DNA of 64,000 nucleotides from positions 74,806,547 through 74,870,546 of the forward strand of contig JAVGWX010000005.1 of NCBI GenBank assembly GCA_036924085.1. Reading direction: 5' to 3'. Both the position numbers and the translations under genes were made by a program. The number at the start of each line of letters is the position of its first letter. Position 1 is the stretch's first letter. The notes beneath the pieces were generated by a model that saw only the letters and a list, made by a program, of their open reading frames with translations, did no database searches and had not been told where the DNA came from. Origin of the DNA: Ariolimax columbianus. Lineage: Eukaryota; Mollusca; Gastropoda; Stylommatophora; Arionidae. This document shows, in pieces, positions 23,653 through 34,299 of the stretch.

Positions 23653-23937
23653 GTAAGTATAACTATGTACACGTAGAAGAGTCTCATCTGACTAGGAAAG
23701 CTGTTTTTGTTGTTCAAAGCTTCTCGTACTAACCTCTTTACTTTTTACGATGTTTCTTTTTAAAAATAGCAAATGTCCCCCTACAGAATCGTATTGTGTC
23801 GAGTCTATGTTCATAACTGTTGAGATTTGTTCGGTATTTTCGTTTGTATTCTTCTTTGTCTCTGGCGAAAACCTTCTGATCGTAAAATAGTTTTCGATTG
23901 TTGTTTGATCAGTACTTGTTTAAATTATTATCAACGA

Positions 23938-24185
23938 TGTTTCTATGGTAGCAGGTTACAGTGGCTCTTCGAATTTTCTAATGCTTACTAGAGAAGGTGG
24001 ACCTAGGCTATCCTGGCTGTAGTGCAATGATAAGCATTTCAGTAAGCTAACCAATATAGGGCTCACGGTGTCAGTCCCCATCCAATTGACATACTGTTGT
24101 AATACAATAGTACTTTGAGAACGTAAAGTGAGGTCTTTGGTCAATTTGCCTCACCTGAGCCTGACTCTAGTTTTGTCTTACAACG
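23938..24185 (-). repeat. HAR subfamily B body
   Basis: On the minus strand: gtcaggctcaggtgaggcaa, then attgaccaaagacctcactt, and later gagccactgtaacctgctac. Same order as the B copy at 8768-9047. Lies in intron 1. Confidence 0.6.
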
Positions 24186-24344
24186 CGAGAGTAACATTCT
24201 TCAGGAATACTGGAATACCGGTATTCAGTCAGGCAGATAACGTATACCTGATTCCAGGTAGCCATTCGCTGTCCTCTTATTCTGCAGCTCATCTGGTCAC
24301 ATCCTAGAATGTCCAAGACATACAAATTGCAGTATAGTCAAATC

Positions 24345-25500
24345 TTCTTCAAGGTGGTTGGTTCATACTTCAATTGTTTTCTGGGCTAATTTCATTTAAG
24401 TGGTTGGCCCAGACTTTAACCTTTTTCAGGACTACGATCATTGAGGTGGTTGGCTCATACTTCAATTGTTTTCTGGGCTAATTTCATTTAAGTGGTTGGC
24501 CCAGACTTTAACCTTTTTCAGGACTACGAGGTGGTTGGCTCATACTTCAATTGTTTTCTGGGCTAATTTCATTTAAGTGGTTGGCCCAGACTTTAACCCT
24601 TTTCAGGACTACGATCATTGAGGTGGTTGGCTGATACTTCAATTGTTTTCTGGGCTAATTTCATTTAAGTGGTTGGCCCAGACTTTAACCTTTTTAAGGA
24701 CTACGATCATTGAGGTGGTTGGCTCATACTTCAATTGTTTTCTGGGCTAATTTCATTTAAGTGGTTGGCCCAGACTTTAACCTTTTTCAGGACTACGAGG
24801 TGGTTGGCTCATACTTCAATTGTTTTCTGGGCTAATTTAATTTAAGTGGTTGGCCCAGACTTTAACCTTTTTCAGGACTACGATCATTGAGGTGGTTGGC
24901 TCATACTTCAATTGTTTTCTGGGCTAATTTCATTTAAGTGGTTGGCCCAGACTTTAACCTTTTTCAGGACTACGATCATTGAGGTGGTTGGCTCATACTT
25001 CAATTGTTTTCTGGGCTAATTTCATTTAAGTGGTTGGCCCAGACTTTAACCTTTTTCAGGACTACGATCATTGAGGTGGTTGGCTCATACTTCAATTGTT
25101 TTCTGGGCTAATTTCATTTAAGTGGTTGGCCCAGACTTTAACCTTTTTCAGGACTACGAGTTGGTTGGCTGATACTTCAATTGTTTTCTGGGCTAATTTC
25201 ATTTAAGTGGTTGGCCCAGACTTTAACCTTTTTCAGGACTTTGAGGTGGTTGGCTGATACTTCAATTGTTTTCTGGGCTAATTTCATTTAAGTGGTTGGC
25301 CCAGACTTTAACCTTTTTCAGGACTACGATCATTGAGGTGGTTGGCTGATACTTCAACACTTTTATGGGCTACAGTTCAGGTGGTTGGTTCCTACTTCAA
25401 AACTTTTAAGGAGCTGCGGTCCAGGTGGTTGGCTCATACTAAACATTTTTCTGTGATAATTTCTTTCAGGTGGGGTTGACTCAAACTTCAACCTGTTTCT
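24345..25500. repeat. 92/85-bp minisatellite in intron 1
   Basis: About twelve copies of a unit made of two related halves of about 46 bp, both starting gtggttggc (one continues tcatacttcaattg, the other ccagactttaacc). Most units are 92 bp; some lack a 7-bp atcattg and are 85 bp. Units are very similar to one another, so the array is young or homogenised. Confidence 0.95.
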
Positions 25501-25966
25501 GTGATAATTTCATCGAGGTGGGCAGTTCAAACTTCAACATTTATTCCAGAGAAGTGTTGACTGCGCTGCGCATCTGTTTAGGACTGGTCGCCAAATATAC
25601 GATGATTTCTTATGCGCGTTGTGTCTTGGTCTGCCTTTCCGACTCTCATTTGGCTTTTCTTAGATGGTTTGTGTGTCTCTTATTTAGGCTGGCTAGACAT
25701 GTGGAAAGTGCTGCTGTAGGATTAACCTCCTCCCTACACTTCCATGTTGTTCTAATGCTATGGTATGCTAAACATTGTCGACATCCCTGAACTCCCGACA
25801 GACTAGCAGGTGCTGTCTCTTGTTATACTTTGTGAATCGTATGGACACATATAGTTGCTGTAGCTCTCTAGTTATACACACTCTTCGCCTTATTATTCGT
25901 GTAATCTTTTTTCTTTGGGTTTGTCTTTCTGAATGACATGGTCCGCATAGTTGGAATGCATATATA

Positions 25967-26037
<71 letters not shown>

Positions 26038-26043
26038 TACATA
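25967..26043. repeat. (AT)n-(AC)n microsatellite
   Basis: An (AT) run passes into (AC) and then ends at a TA next to the mariner terminal repeat at 26046. Other microsatellites: (GA)n at 33438-33506, (TG)n at 41050-41083, (AT)n at 42950-43015 and 43176-43226. Confidence 0.95.
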
Positions 26044-26045
26044 CA

Positions 26046-26472
26046 TATGGGGTAGCTTCAAAAAGTTCCCAGAATTAGTGGATTGTATAGGAATAAGTTA
26101 CAATACAATTACCTACTTTACATTTCCTTCAAAGTAGTTTCCTTCGGCAACTACACACTTTTGCTAACGTACATACAGCTGCTGGAAACATTAGCGGAAT
26201 CCATTCTATGAGACCTCTCTCAGTTGTCTTGTCGCATTGATGATAACGTCCTCAACATCTTTTAACCGCTGTCCTTTCAGTGATGATTTCAGTTGAGGGA
26301 AAAAGAAAAAATCAGCCAGTGCCTGGTCGGGAGAATATAGAGGATGTTCCAAGGTAATCACATTGTACTTTGCGAGGTACTGTTTCACCAGTAGGGATCA
26401 GTGTGCTGGCGCATTGTCATGCAGTATAATTCAACTGTTTGTTCCCCATTTTTCTGGTCGTTTTCTTCTGAT
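26046..26472 (-). mobile_element. mariner transposase, C-terminal part and terminal repeat
   Basis: The minus strand reads IRRKRPEKWGTNS, a stop, IILHDNAPAH, then KQYLAKYNVITLEHPLYSPD, then a degraded block DFFFFPQLKSSLKGQRL and ATRQLREVS. HDNAPAH and the YSPD block carry the second and third catalytic acids of mariner transposases. The third block reads YSPDQALADFFFFP where SPDLAPxDFFLFP is usual. The segment ends at ggggtagcttcaaaaagttc, a likely terminal inverted repeat next to TA. It begins exactly where the N-terminal part at 28196 stops, so the two are halves of one broken copy. Confidence 0.8.
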
Positions 26473-28195
26473 TTGCGATATCTGTGGCAGAGCTGATGGT
26501 ATTGATATAGTTCTGTAGCAGACGGTAAGGAGGTCTGCTCTGTTCTATACAGTCTACATTCACTCAAAACAATCAATAAATTCAAGCGACACTATTTAAA
26601 ACAAAAACACAATACAACTAGATTCTTTATTTCTATACAATATAAATCTTTAACAAATTCAATTTTCTCACACGGCTTTCTAAAACACTCCTACAACTAA
26701 TTCTAACCTGATTAATACTGTTATCGCCTGGTTTTCTCTCCTCTCCTAAGTTGGCCTGCTGTAGGTAAGTGTGAGCAGAAAAGGTAAACTAGTTTTATCG
26801 AACTTTGTGGAGGATTGCCGCTGATGGTCAGATATATTTTCTAAACCAAGTTGGTCGTCCGTGGGCCTGTTTCTCTTCGTCGGCGGTAGATCAATGTAAT
26901 CGATGGACGACTGACTCTAGATGCTACTGACTACTGTATTAACGTGATAAATTGGATATAGATGTGAACAATGGAAGAATGACTCTAGATGCTACTGACT
27001 ATTGTATTAACGTGATCAATTGGATATAGATGTGAGCAATGGAAGAATGACTCTAGATGCTACTGACTACTGCATTAACGTGATCAATTGGATATCGATG
27101 TGAGCAATGGAATAATAACTCTAGATGCTCATGTCGACTGTATTTACGTCCGATAAATAACATGTGGGTAATTATCTTGCTTGCTGCTAATACTAGAAGA
27201 TGTTCTACCTCGACTGTTCTTCCTCGCTCAACTATTTCTTTGACTTTCCAAATCTGGCGTTCTCATCTACATTTCATCTCACCTCAATCTCGCTGTCAAC
27301 CTCGTTCTGATGTGTCTCTGATCTGATGTGTGTGTCAACTGAATGTCTCTCCTGTGTCGAGCTCAATCTCACTGTGTTCCAAATCTCTGTGTCGAGCTCA
27401 ACCTCGTTCTGATGTGTTTCTGATCTGATGTGTGTGTCAACTGAATGTCTCTCCTGTGTCGAGCTCAATCTCAATGTGTTCCAAATCTCTGTGTCGAGCT
27501 CAACCTCGTTCTGATGTGTCTCTCATCTGAATGTCTATCCTCTCAGCTGAGTGTTTATCTCGACTGCTGCCTCTCTCCGTCGACTGCATTTATCTTTGTC
27601 TCTTTATAAACTCAACTCCTTGTTAGGCAAACCGTCCGGAACTTATTATATATGCTTTCCCTCCTCCAGATTACGTAATCTCCAAAGGACGCGCGCTTTG
27701 TCTCAGTCGCGTGGGTGAGATTACTTGCTAATTGCGTCAGATTACCTCAGACCACACCTGCGTACTATGAGACAAAGTGTACGTTCTACATAAACAGAAG
27801 ATAGGTGGCACTAACGAATGCACCTGTGGCACAGGGAAAATGACCGCTGAACATCTGCTGCAAAATTGTCCGACATACGAGGACCAGAGAAAGCACATGT
27901 GGCCATCACCAGTGCCAACACTAGACAAGCTCTATGGCAGTGTCGACAGCCTCAGGATGACAGCCGCTTTCTTCGAACAAATTCAAGTTGACGTCTGACA
28001 GCGTACGAAGAAGAAGAATAAGTACGCTCTACGTTTCAGCTACGTTGCACTGACTTGGTTCCTTAGTTCAATACCAAGAAAGAGAAAGAAAAATGGTTGT
28101 CTACACACTTTCTATTCCTTCTTCCCAACTCTGTTGAATGTAAAACACGTCTAAACTGCTACCTACAATCTGTCTATGCAGCTAAGATCTGTTAC
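26473..28195 (-). mobile_element. insertion that splits the mariner, possibly a solo LTR
   Basis: 1.7 kb separates the two mariner parts. Read on the minus strand it starts tgtaacagatcttagctg and, near the other edge, has gctctgccaca, giving matching TGT...ACA ends. It carries a tataaa near 27604-27609 and an aataaa near 26622, in an order fitting promoter then poly(A) site. No gag or pol coding is present. I propose a solo LTR, but the target duplication is not clean. Two internal arrays are present: 68 bp x 3 at 26905-27125 and 102 bp x 2.5 at 27297-27545. An I-like LINE fragment is nested at 27790-28018. Confidence 0.4.
27790..28018 (+). mobile_element. 5'-truncated I-like LINE, 3' end only
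   Basis: Reads KIGGTNECTCGTGKMTAEHL, then LQNCPTYEDQRKHMW and DSLRMTAAFFEQIQVDV with a stop, then a GAAGAAGAAGAA tail. This is the C-terminal zinc knuckle of the element at 53315-54274. The flanks gtacgttctac (27779) and gtacgctctac (after the tail) look like an 11-bp target duplication with one mismatch. Confidence 0.75.
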
Positions 28196-29745
28196 ATGCA
28201 TCTCTTAGATGACGGAGGATATCAACGTACATTTCCTTGTTAGCTGTTCGGTCTTCAGGAATGAAATAATGTTGAACAATACCCTGGAAAAAAAAAATGT
28301 CCAACATAACTTTTCCTTTGCTTTTGTCCAAACGCAATTTCTGTGTCTGGGGAGATGTGAGAGATTTCCATCCAGAGGACGGACGTTTTGTCTGAGAATC
28401 GTACACAAAACAACATGCCTCATCTCCTGTAATTATGTTGTTGAAAAAATTGCTTTCTTGGTCAACCATTGTGATTAGATCTTCTGCCAGGGTCAATCTC
28501 GTTTCTTTCTGTTCAGGAGATAACATTTTGGGAACCATATGTTGACAAACACGAGGCATGTGCAGTTCATTGTGGAGAATACTATGACAACTTCTGATAT
28601 TCTAACTTCTGAGGCTACTTTCTCGACACTAAGTCTTCTGTCAGCACACAACGTTTCGAACACGCTCAATGTTTTCGTTGTTGATCGAGGTTGGCGGTCG
28701 TCCACTACATGCATCATCATCGACACTAATATGACCTTCGCGGAAGCGCTTGTGCCACTCACATACTTGTGATTTCTTCATTGCGGAATCACCCCATGAT
28801 TTATTGAGCAATGTTTGTGTTTCTGAGGGTGAATTCTCAAGCAAAACACATAATTTGACATTTGTACGTTGTTCTTCTTCTTCTTCTTCTTCTTCTTCGT
28901 ACGCAGTCAGACATCAACCTTTATTTTTTTTTTTTAAACCGCGTTCATCCTGAGGCTGTCGACACTACCATTGAGCTTGTCTAGTGTTGCCACTGGTGAT
29001 GACCACATCTGCTCTCTCTGATCCTCGTATGTCGGGCAGTTTTGCAGCAAATGCTCAGCGGTCATTTTGCCGGTACCACACGGGCATTCGTCGGTGCCAC
29101 CTATCTTCAATTTGTTGAATAGGTGGTACCTAAGTCTATTGTGGCCAGTGCGAAGTCTGAAGACTACGACCTGCTCTCTTCTGTTCAACTGGTAATAGGC
29201 ATCGTTTTTTGTGTATCCAGTATGTTCTGTTTACCATTTGGTCATGTATCTAGCTCTGATAAGCCGTTTTGACTCTTCGTATGTCATACTAGTATCTGGT
29301 TGTGGTAGTCTTGCATCTTCTTTTGCCAGTCTGTCTGCCTCCTCATTGCCTTGGATGTTGCAGTGGGATGGAACCCACTGCACCACTACCCTTTTTGGTG
29401 CGGACTGCTGGCATAGTTGGCAAAGTACTGCTCTTAGATCATTAAGTTAAGTATTTGTCTGGCTTTTTAGTGCTGTGACTACGGCCAAGGCATCGGTAAG
29501 CAGGACTATATGGCTTTAATTACTTTTACCTGTCACCATTTCTTCCACTGCCGCCATCAGTGCCTCTGCCTCCGCTCTGAAATTGCTTGGGAATTTTCCA
29601 GTAGCGAATGACAGTGTTATTTTTCTGCCATTTGGTAGGTTTAGAAATGCTCCTGCCCCTCCGTTCTGTGTTGTGTTTGTTACAGAACCGTCGGTGTATG
29701 CATGGGTACGTTGTTCAATCAAGGACATTTTCAACTCCGACGATG
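28196..29745 (-). mobile_element. mariner transposase, N-terminal and central part, interrupted by a LINE
   Basis: The minus strand opens with MSLIEQRT near 29730, is interrupted by a LINE (28875-29705), and resumes NVKLCVLLENSPSETQTLL, then SAMKKSQVCEWHKRFREGH, then VSVDDDA-like and NNENIERVRNVVC. The central part (28559-28196) reads MPRVCQHMVPKMLSPEQKET, then NNIITGDEACCFVYDSQTKR, then MYVDILRHLRDA. TGDE holds the first catalytic acid of the DD34D triad. The usual TGDETW is TGDEAC here. Together with 26046-26472 this is an almost complete transposase sequence, broken by two insertions and several frame shifts. Confidence 0.8.
28875..29705 (-). mobile_element. 5'-truncated I-like LINE inside the mariner
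   Basis: Minus strand: RNase H start HAYTDGSVTNTTQNGGAGAF, then RAEAEALMAAVEEMV, later the knuckle region FRLRTGHNRLRYHLFNKLKI and ECPCGTGKMTAEHLLQNCP, then a (GAA)n tail. An exact 11-bp duplication, gtacgttgttc, flanks it (28864-28874 and 29706-29716). The target is the Glu-Gln-Arg-Thr codons of the mariner transposase start, which is why an ORF starting at the mariner ATG runs straight into RNase H. The RNase H is interrupted by frame shifts in its middle. Confidence 0.85.
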
Positions 29746-30157
29746 CAACCAGCCCAACACACAAACAAAATTATGTAACTTCTGTTCGAGAGTATATGTT
29801 AAGATTACGTCTGCCATGTCATTTCGCCAAGGTCACTACCAACTTTAAATATATATTCTCCGTAATATCATCTTTCATTCAAATACGAGTCGACTATATA
29901 TATGTCTGTTGGCCCTGTACATCTGCGACTGGCAAGTTTTTGTATTCTCGTTAACTATCTCTAACCATTAGCCATCAGCAGACTACCTGATTTTCGCCAG
30001 ACATTTGATTTCACTCGATATAGTTTTCAGCCATTGATGTGTATGTCTTACGGGGAGGAAGGAAAAGGAGAAGACTACTAAAGTGTGCCGATTGCTGTAC
30101 AAAATGCTTAGCTTGGCTATCAATGCTTAGTTTCATATCAACTATGCACGTACGTGA

Positions 30158-30622
30158 CGAATGCTGTGCTGTAGATGCCCATATGGCAAATGCTGTGCTG
30201 TACATGCCTATATGGCAAATGCTGTGCTGTACATGCCTATATGGCAAATGCTGTGCTGTACATGCCCATATGGCAAATGCTGTGCTGTACATGCCTATAT
30301 GGCAAATGCTGTGCTGTACATGCCCATATGGCAAATGCTGTGCTGTACATGCCTATATGCCAAATGCTGTGCTGTACATGCCCATATGGCAAATGCTGTG
30401 CTGTACATGCCTATATGGCAAATGCTGTGCTGTACATGCCCATATGGCAAATGCTGTGCTGTACATGCCCATATGGCAAATGATGTGCTGTACATGCCTA
30501 TATGGCAAATGCTGTGCTGTACATGCCCATATGGCAAATGCTGTGCTGTACATTCCTATATGGCAAATGCTGTGCTGTACACGCCTATGTGGCAAATGAT
30601 GTGCTGTACATGCCTATATTAG
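30158..30622. repeat. 29-bp minisatellite
   Basis: About 16 units of tgcctatatggcaaatgctg + 9 bp. The unit length is not divisible by 3, yet all three forward frames and two reverse frames are open, because the unit has no stop in those frames; the peptides repeat every 29 residues. No start-site or family evidence for a gene. Confidence 0.95.
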
Positions 30623-30624
30623 AA

Positions 30625-30703
30625 TATGGGGCTGGATAGGACATAAGCTGCGGAAGGCACCGTCTATCATAGTCAGACAGGCTCTTATATGGAATCATCA
30701 GGG

Positions 30704-30741
<38 letters not shown>

Positions 30742-30895
30742 GACCTAAATATACACGGAGAAGAGAATGTGAATTGGAGCTAAAATAAAATAATTACACC
30801 TGGAGAAAGGCAGAAAAAGCAGCCATGGACCGTATACACAGGCGAGATATTGTCGATGGCCTATACACCAAGAGGAGCGATGGGCTTTGATTGAT
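30625..30895 (+). pseudogene. LINE ORF2 C-terminus with a (GA)n expansion
   Basis: Reads WGWIGHKLRKAPSIIVRQAL, then IWNHQGKRER, a (GA)n run (30708-30738) coding Arg-Glu repeats, then RGRPKYTRRRECELEL and WRKAEKAAMDRIHRRDIV. Ends in a (TTGA)-type 3' tract. Same family as 51545-51765 and 54465-55210. The microsatellite sits exactly between the GKR and RGRPK motifs. Confidence 0.75.
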
Positions 30896-31109
30896 TGACA
30901 TGCGTATATCTGTAACATGTAATCTGGGTATTCAGTCAGACAGAAAATGTGTCTTGTGCCAGGTAGCCAAAACTTGTTTAAATTCAATTCGGTCTTTTTG
31001 ACTTGAAATGCCAAGCAAGATTTAAAGGCCGACAAGTGAAAAGGGCAGTGTTTCTGCATCTGACAACGATGTGTCGTGAACATAATATGTATGTAATGAA
31101 TTCATGTGC

Positions 31110-31481
31110 GGGATCAAGATGCTGAGCAGCACATGAGCTGCAGTGGTTAGCAGTGGTTAGCGACCCATAGCTGACTGCTAGCGTCAGGGCCAGCGAACCA
31201 TAGCTGCCAAGACCCTTCTACACCTCCACGCGGTCATCGTGGATAACAGGCTGCAGCAGGGCAGACTGGCTAAGGAGAAGGGATCGAAGAGGGAATGCTA
31301 ACCCGGTACTCAAAAAATGCTTGCTGAAGTCAGATGTGTTGGACCGAAAGATGCAAATATCGAAGTGAAGCTGTAAACTACGACACAACGCATTCCGTTC
31401 TCTGGACTACATTCTGCTACTTAAGCCCCTTCAGGGTTTGGTAGTGGGAGATTGAGAACGAACGAAGAAGAAGAAGAAGAA
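31110..31481 (+). mobile_element. HAR subfamily A retroposon, single head
   Basis: Starts gggatcaagatgctgagcag, with one head unit (plus a 12-bp local duplication), then body landmarks ccaagacccttctacacctc, ggataacaggctgcagcagg, cggtactcaaaaaatgcttg and ggttt-type end, then a (GAA)n tail. Target-site duplication gaattcatgtgc (31098-31109) and gaattcgtgtgc (31482-31493), one mismatch in 12. Lies in intron 1, about 20 bp from exon 2. Confidence 0.85.
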
Positions 31482-31513
31482 GAATTCGTGTGCATTTTTG
31501 TGTATGCTTTCAG

Positions 31514-31642
31514 CCAGTGGTCAGCCATGTCCTGTGAAGAAATGTCTAGCTGGTAGAGCGCAGTGTATCAATGATGAGTGTGTGTGCAACCCTCCATTTG
31601 TGCTGTATCCTAACAATGGACACTTTGCCTGTTACAGAACTA
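31514..31642 (+). CDS. exon 2: EGF-like six-cysteine module
   Basis: Acceptor atgctttcag, donor gtgagt at 31643. 129 bp: phase 1 in, phase 1 out. Encodes residues 27-68. Cysteines at 31, 36, 43, 48, 50 and 65 give the spacing C-x4-C-x6-C-x4-C-x-C-x14-C, with CxC before the last cysteine as in EGF-like domains. A HAR-A retroposon ends only about 20 bp upstream of the acceptor, its target-site duplication ending at 31493. The high cysteine content in an otherwise AT-rich repeat landscape supports a constrained exon. Confidence 0.8.
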
Positions 31643-31644
31643 GT

Positions 31645-31990
31645 GAGTTATGTTATGTTGTGGTATGTTATGTTGTGGTGTGTTATATTGTGGTGTGTTA
31701 TGTTCTATTATGTTATACAATTAAAGTATTTTTGTTTCTTGAATAGTGAGTTATGTCATGATATGTTATGTTATGTTGGGGTATGTTATACAATTAAAGT
31801 ATTTTTCTTTCTTGAATAGTAAGTTATGTAATGTTATGGTAGGGTATGTTATACAATTGCAGTTTTGGTTTTTCCTGACCAGTCAGATATGTTATGTTAT
31901 GCTTTATTAAAGTTATACAGTGAGATCTTTGACATGCAACAGAGCTAATGAGTTGTGTTATGTTATGTTATTCAACGTTAACTTTTGCTG
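31645..31990. repeat. AT-rich tatgtta-type repeats after exon 2
   Basis: Imperfect repeats of tatgttatgttgtgg and of a longer unit (about 75 bp, containing tacaattaaagtatttttgt) start at the exon 2 donor itself. Confidence 0.75.
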
Positions 31991-32109
31991 TTAAAGAACT
32001 AGTCAGTTATGTTTTGTCATTAGGGATATTCGCGTACTTAGAACTTTGGTCAATGACTTATAAAACAATCGGTAATCGTAATTTCTGACGGCTTTTTTAA
32101 TGGTACCAA

Positions 32110-32735
32110 AATCTTCTTTTACAAAAGCAGTGTTTGACCTATGGTTAGGTTGATAGGCCAAAAGCAGTGTTGGATCTATGTTGAGGTTGAAAGGTCAAAA
32201 GCAGTGTTGGACCTTTGTTTAGGTTGAAAGGTCAAAAGCAGTGTTGGACCTTTGTTTAGGTTGAAAGGTTAAAAGTAGTGTTGGACCTTTGTTTAGGTTG
32301 AAAGGTCAAAAGCAGTGTTGGACCTTTGTTTAGGTTGAAAGGTCAAAAGCAGTGTTGGATCTATGTTGAGGTTGAAAGGTCAAAAGCAGTGTTGGACCTT
32401 TGTTTAGATTGAAAGGTCAAAAGCAGTGTTGCACCTTTGTTTAGGTTGAAAGGTCAAAAGCAGTGTTGCACCTTTGTTTAGGTTGAAAGGCCAAAAGCAG
32501 TGTTGGACCTTTGTTTAGGTTGAAAGGCCAAAAGCAGTGTTGGACCTTTGTTTAGGTTGAAAGGCCAAAAGCAGTGTTGGACCTTTGTTTAGGTTGAAAG
32601 GTCAAAAGCAGTGTTGGACCTTTGTTTAGGTGAAAGGTCAAAAGCAGTGTTGCACCTTTGTTTAGGTGAAAGGCCAAAAGCAGTGTTGGATCTTTGTTTA
32701 GGTTGAAAGACCAAAAGCAGTGTTGGACCTATCTT
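32110..32735. repeat. 37-bp minisatellite in intron 2
   Basis: About 17 units of 37 bp (aaaagcagtgttggaccttt + 17). The unit aligns to the 37-bp unit at 34300-34820: 24 of 37 positions match without gaps. Confidence 0.95.
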
Positions 32736-33274
32736 TCAATAACTAAAATGAAATGAAACACCAAGCAATGATGTATATATCATAACGATAAATCTAGTCC
32801 TAGTTGAGCAAAGGAATAGGTCCACTTTTAGCTTCAAAGCATGCCGTGAAAGGCGACTTGAGACAGTTTTCATGGAGTTAGCAATCTAATAATGTTAATC
32901 CACTGCTATTGAAAGTCCGGCTTATTTGATTGTAGTATCTGGCTGGAGTCCAGAGTACTGATGGAGGAGTTAGGCTACAATCAATCGGACGTAAAGCTGT
33001 CCAATTTAGAATGACAATGGCAAGTAGCCATGACAGTCATTAGAATTACAAGGGCGAGTAGTTGAGTAAGATTGACTGCTGACATTTCAACGGGGATAGA
33101 ACAGAGTACCTCATAACCCCCACATTTTTTTATTTAGGCGGAACTAAATAGGCTATAAAAGTAGAAGACAAAAGACAGAGAGACGGAGCTTGGCAGGGAG
33201 GTTATCTCACTATATATCAATTGCACTACTGTCCATTGGTACGAATGGAAAACGTTTAGAGAAGAAAACCTGTT

Positions 33275-33436
33275 GACTTCGAGTGACAGAGTCGAGATCG
33301 TGACAAATCTATCTGTAGTTTTCACAGACATCAGCTCTAGATTATCTGCTGAGGGCGAGAGATAATTGATCGTAAGCACGACTCAGTTAGTAGCAAACGT
33401 ATCTGTAGTTTTCCGAGACATCAGCTCTAGATGATC

Positions 33437-33506
<70 letters not shown>
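33275..33506. repeat. two-copy repeat ending in a (GA)n run
   Basis: A segment of about 105 bp with ctgtagttttcacagacatc / ctgtagttttccgagacatc is present twice. The second copy runs into about 34 GA dinucleotides. Confidence 0.8.
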
Positions 33507-33509
<3 letters not shown>

Positions 33510-34290
33510 AAACGGCTTATGTCTGAACGTACGAAAAAGATGAAAGCGGGACACCTAAATGTGCATTCTCGCAGATTGGCTGGTGGACTGCTCATATCAG
33601 GTTACACCGGAAACGTTATTTGAATCAGAATGGTCAGAGGAGTCGGCCATAGCCCCCTAATTGAAGGAGAGTTGTAACCTGAATCATCGGGGAGCAGCCC
33701 CACAATAATAGCAAGGGGTATTTGTTGCACAGCGCAGGACCAACGACCACCAGAGATCAATTCCCCGCCAACTGCCAGAGGGCACACGTGACTATGAAGT
33801 AAGTAGTTAGTTTATCAGGGTAGAACAAGATTGTATAGATTGTCATATACATTAGGGTAGACTACCTGACTGGTTTTATAGTTCCAGGAATTCTATTGAA
33901 GCTCAAGCTATCATGACTTGAAATAGAAAGATTTATTTATATTTAGTTAACTTAGTTTCTCTTAGTAATTGTTGTAACAATAACTTTGGTGATAAATGAA
34001 TTTTTCTTGTTTTATTATTCGCATACGTTTTAGAGATTTCTATGTTGAGTCTTAACGTTAAGTATGAAATGTTTTTAATTTTTAACATACAGTCAAAAAG
34101 AAATCGCAGCTTTCTCACATTCACTTGGATCCATGATCATCCTCGTTTCATGCATAAATGACGTCACCACAGACCTGATATAGCCTATAAATCAGCAGTC
34201 TCTATTACCTTGTCGTAAGAAGCGACTATAGAGGGTTGTGTATGGGAATGATAGGCGCATCACGTAACAAACATTACTTCAAAACTACCA
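33507..34290. other. no recognisable feature
   Basis: Unique AT-rich intronic sequence. No gene supported. Confidence 0.5.
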
Positions 34291-34299
34291 CTGGAATTG

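Noticed and set aside
24345..25500. Regularly spaced repeats that could be mistaken for a CRISPR array
   Set aside because: Whole units are tandemly repeated without unique spacers, and the genome is eukaryotic with spliced genes and rDNA.
30039..30599. 186-codon Cys-rich frame that looks like a secreted repeat protein
   Set aside because: It is a 29-bp array open in several frames, and the same units give unrelated peptides in each.
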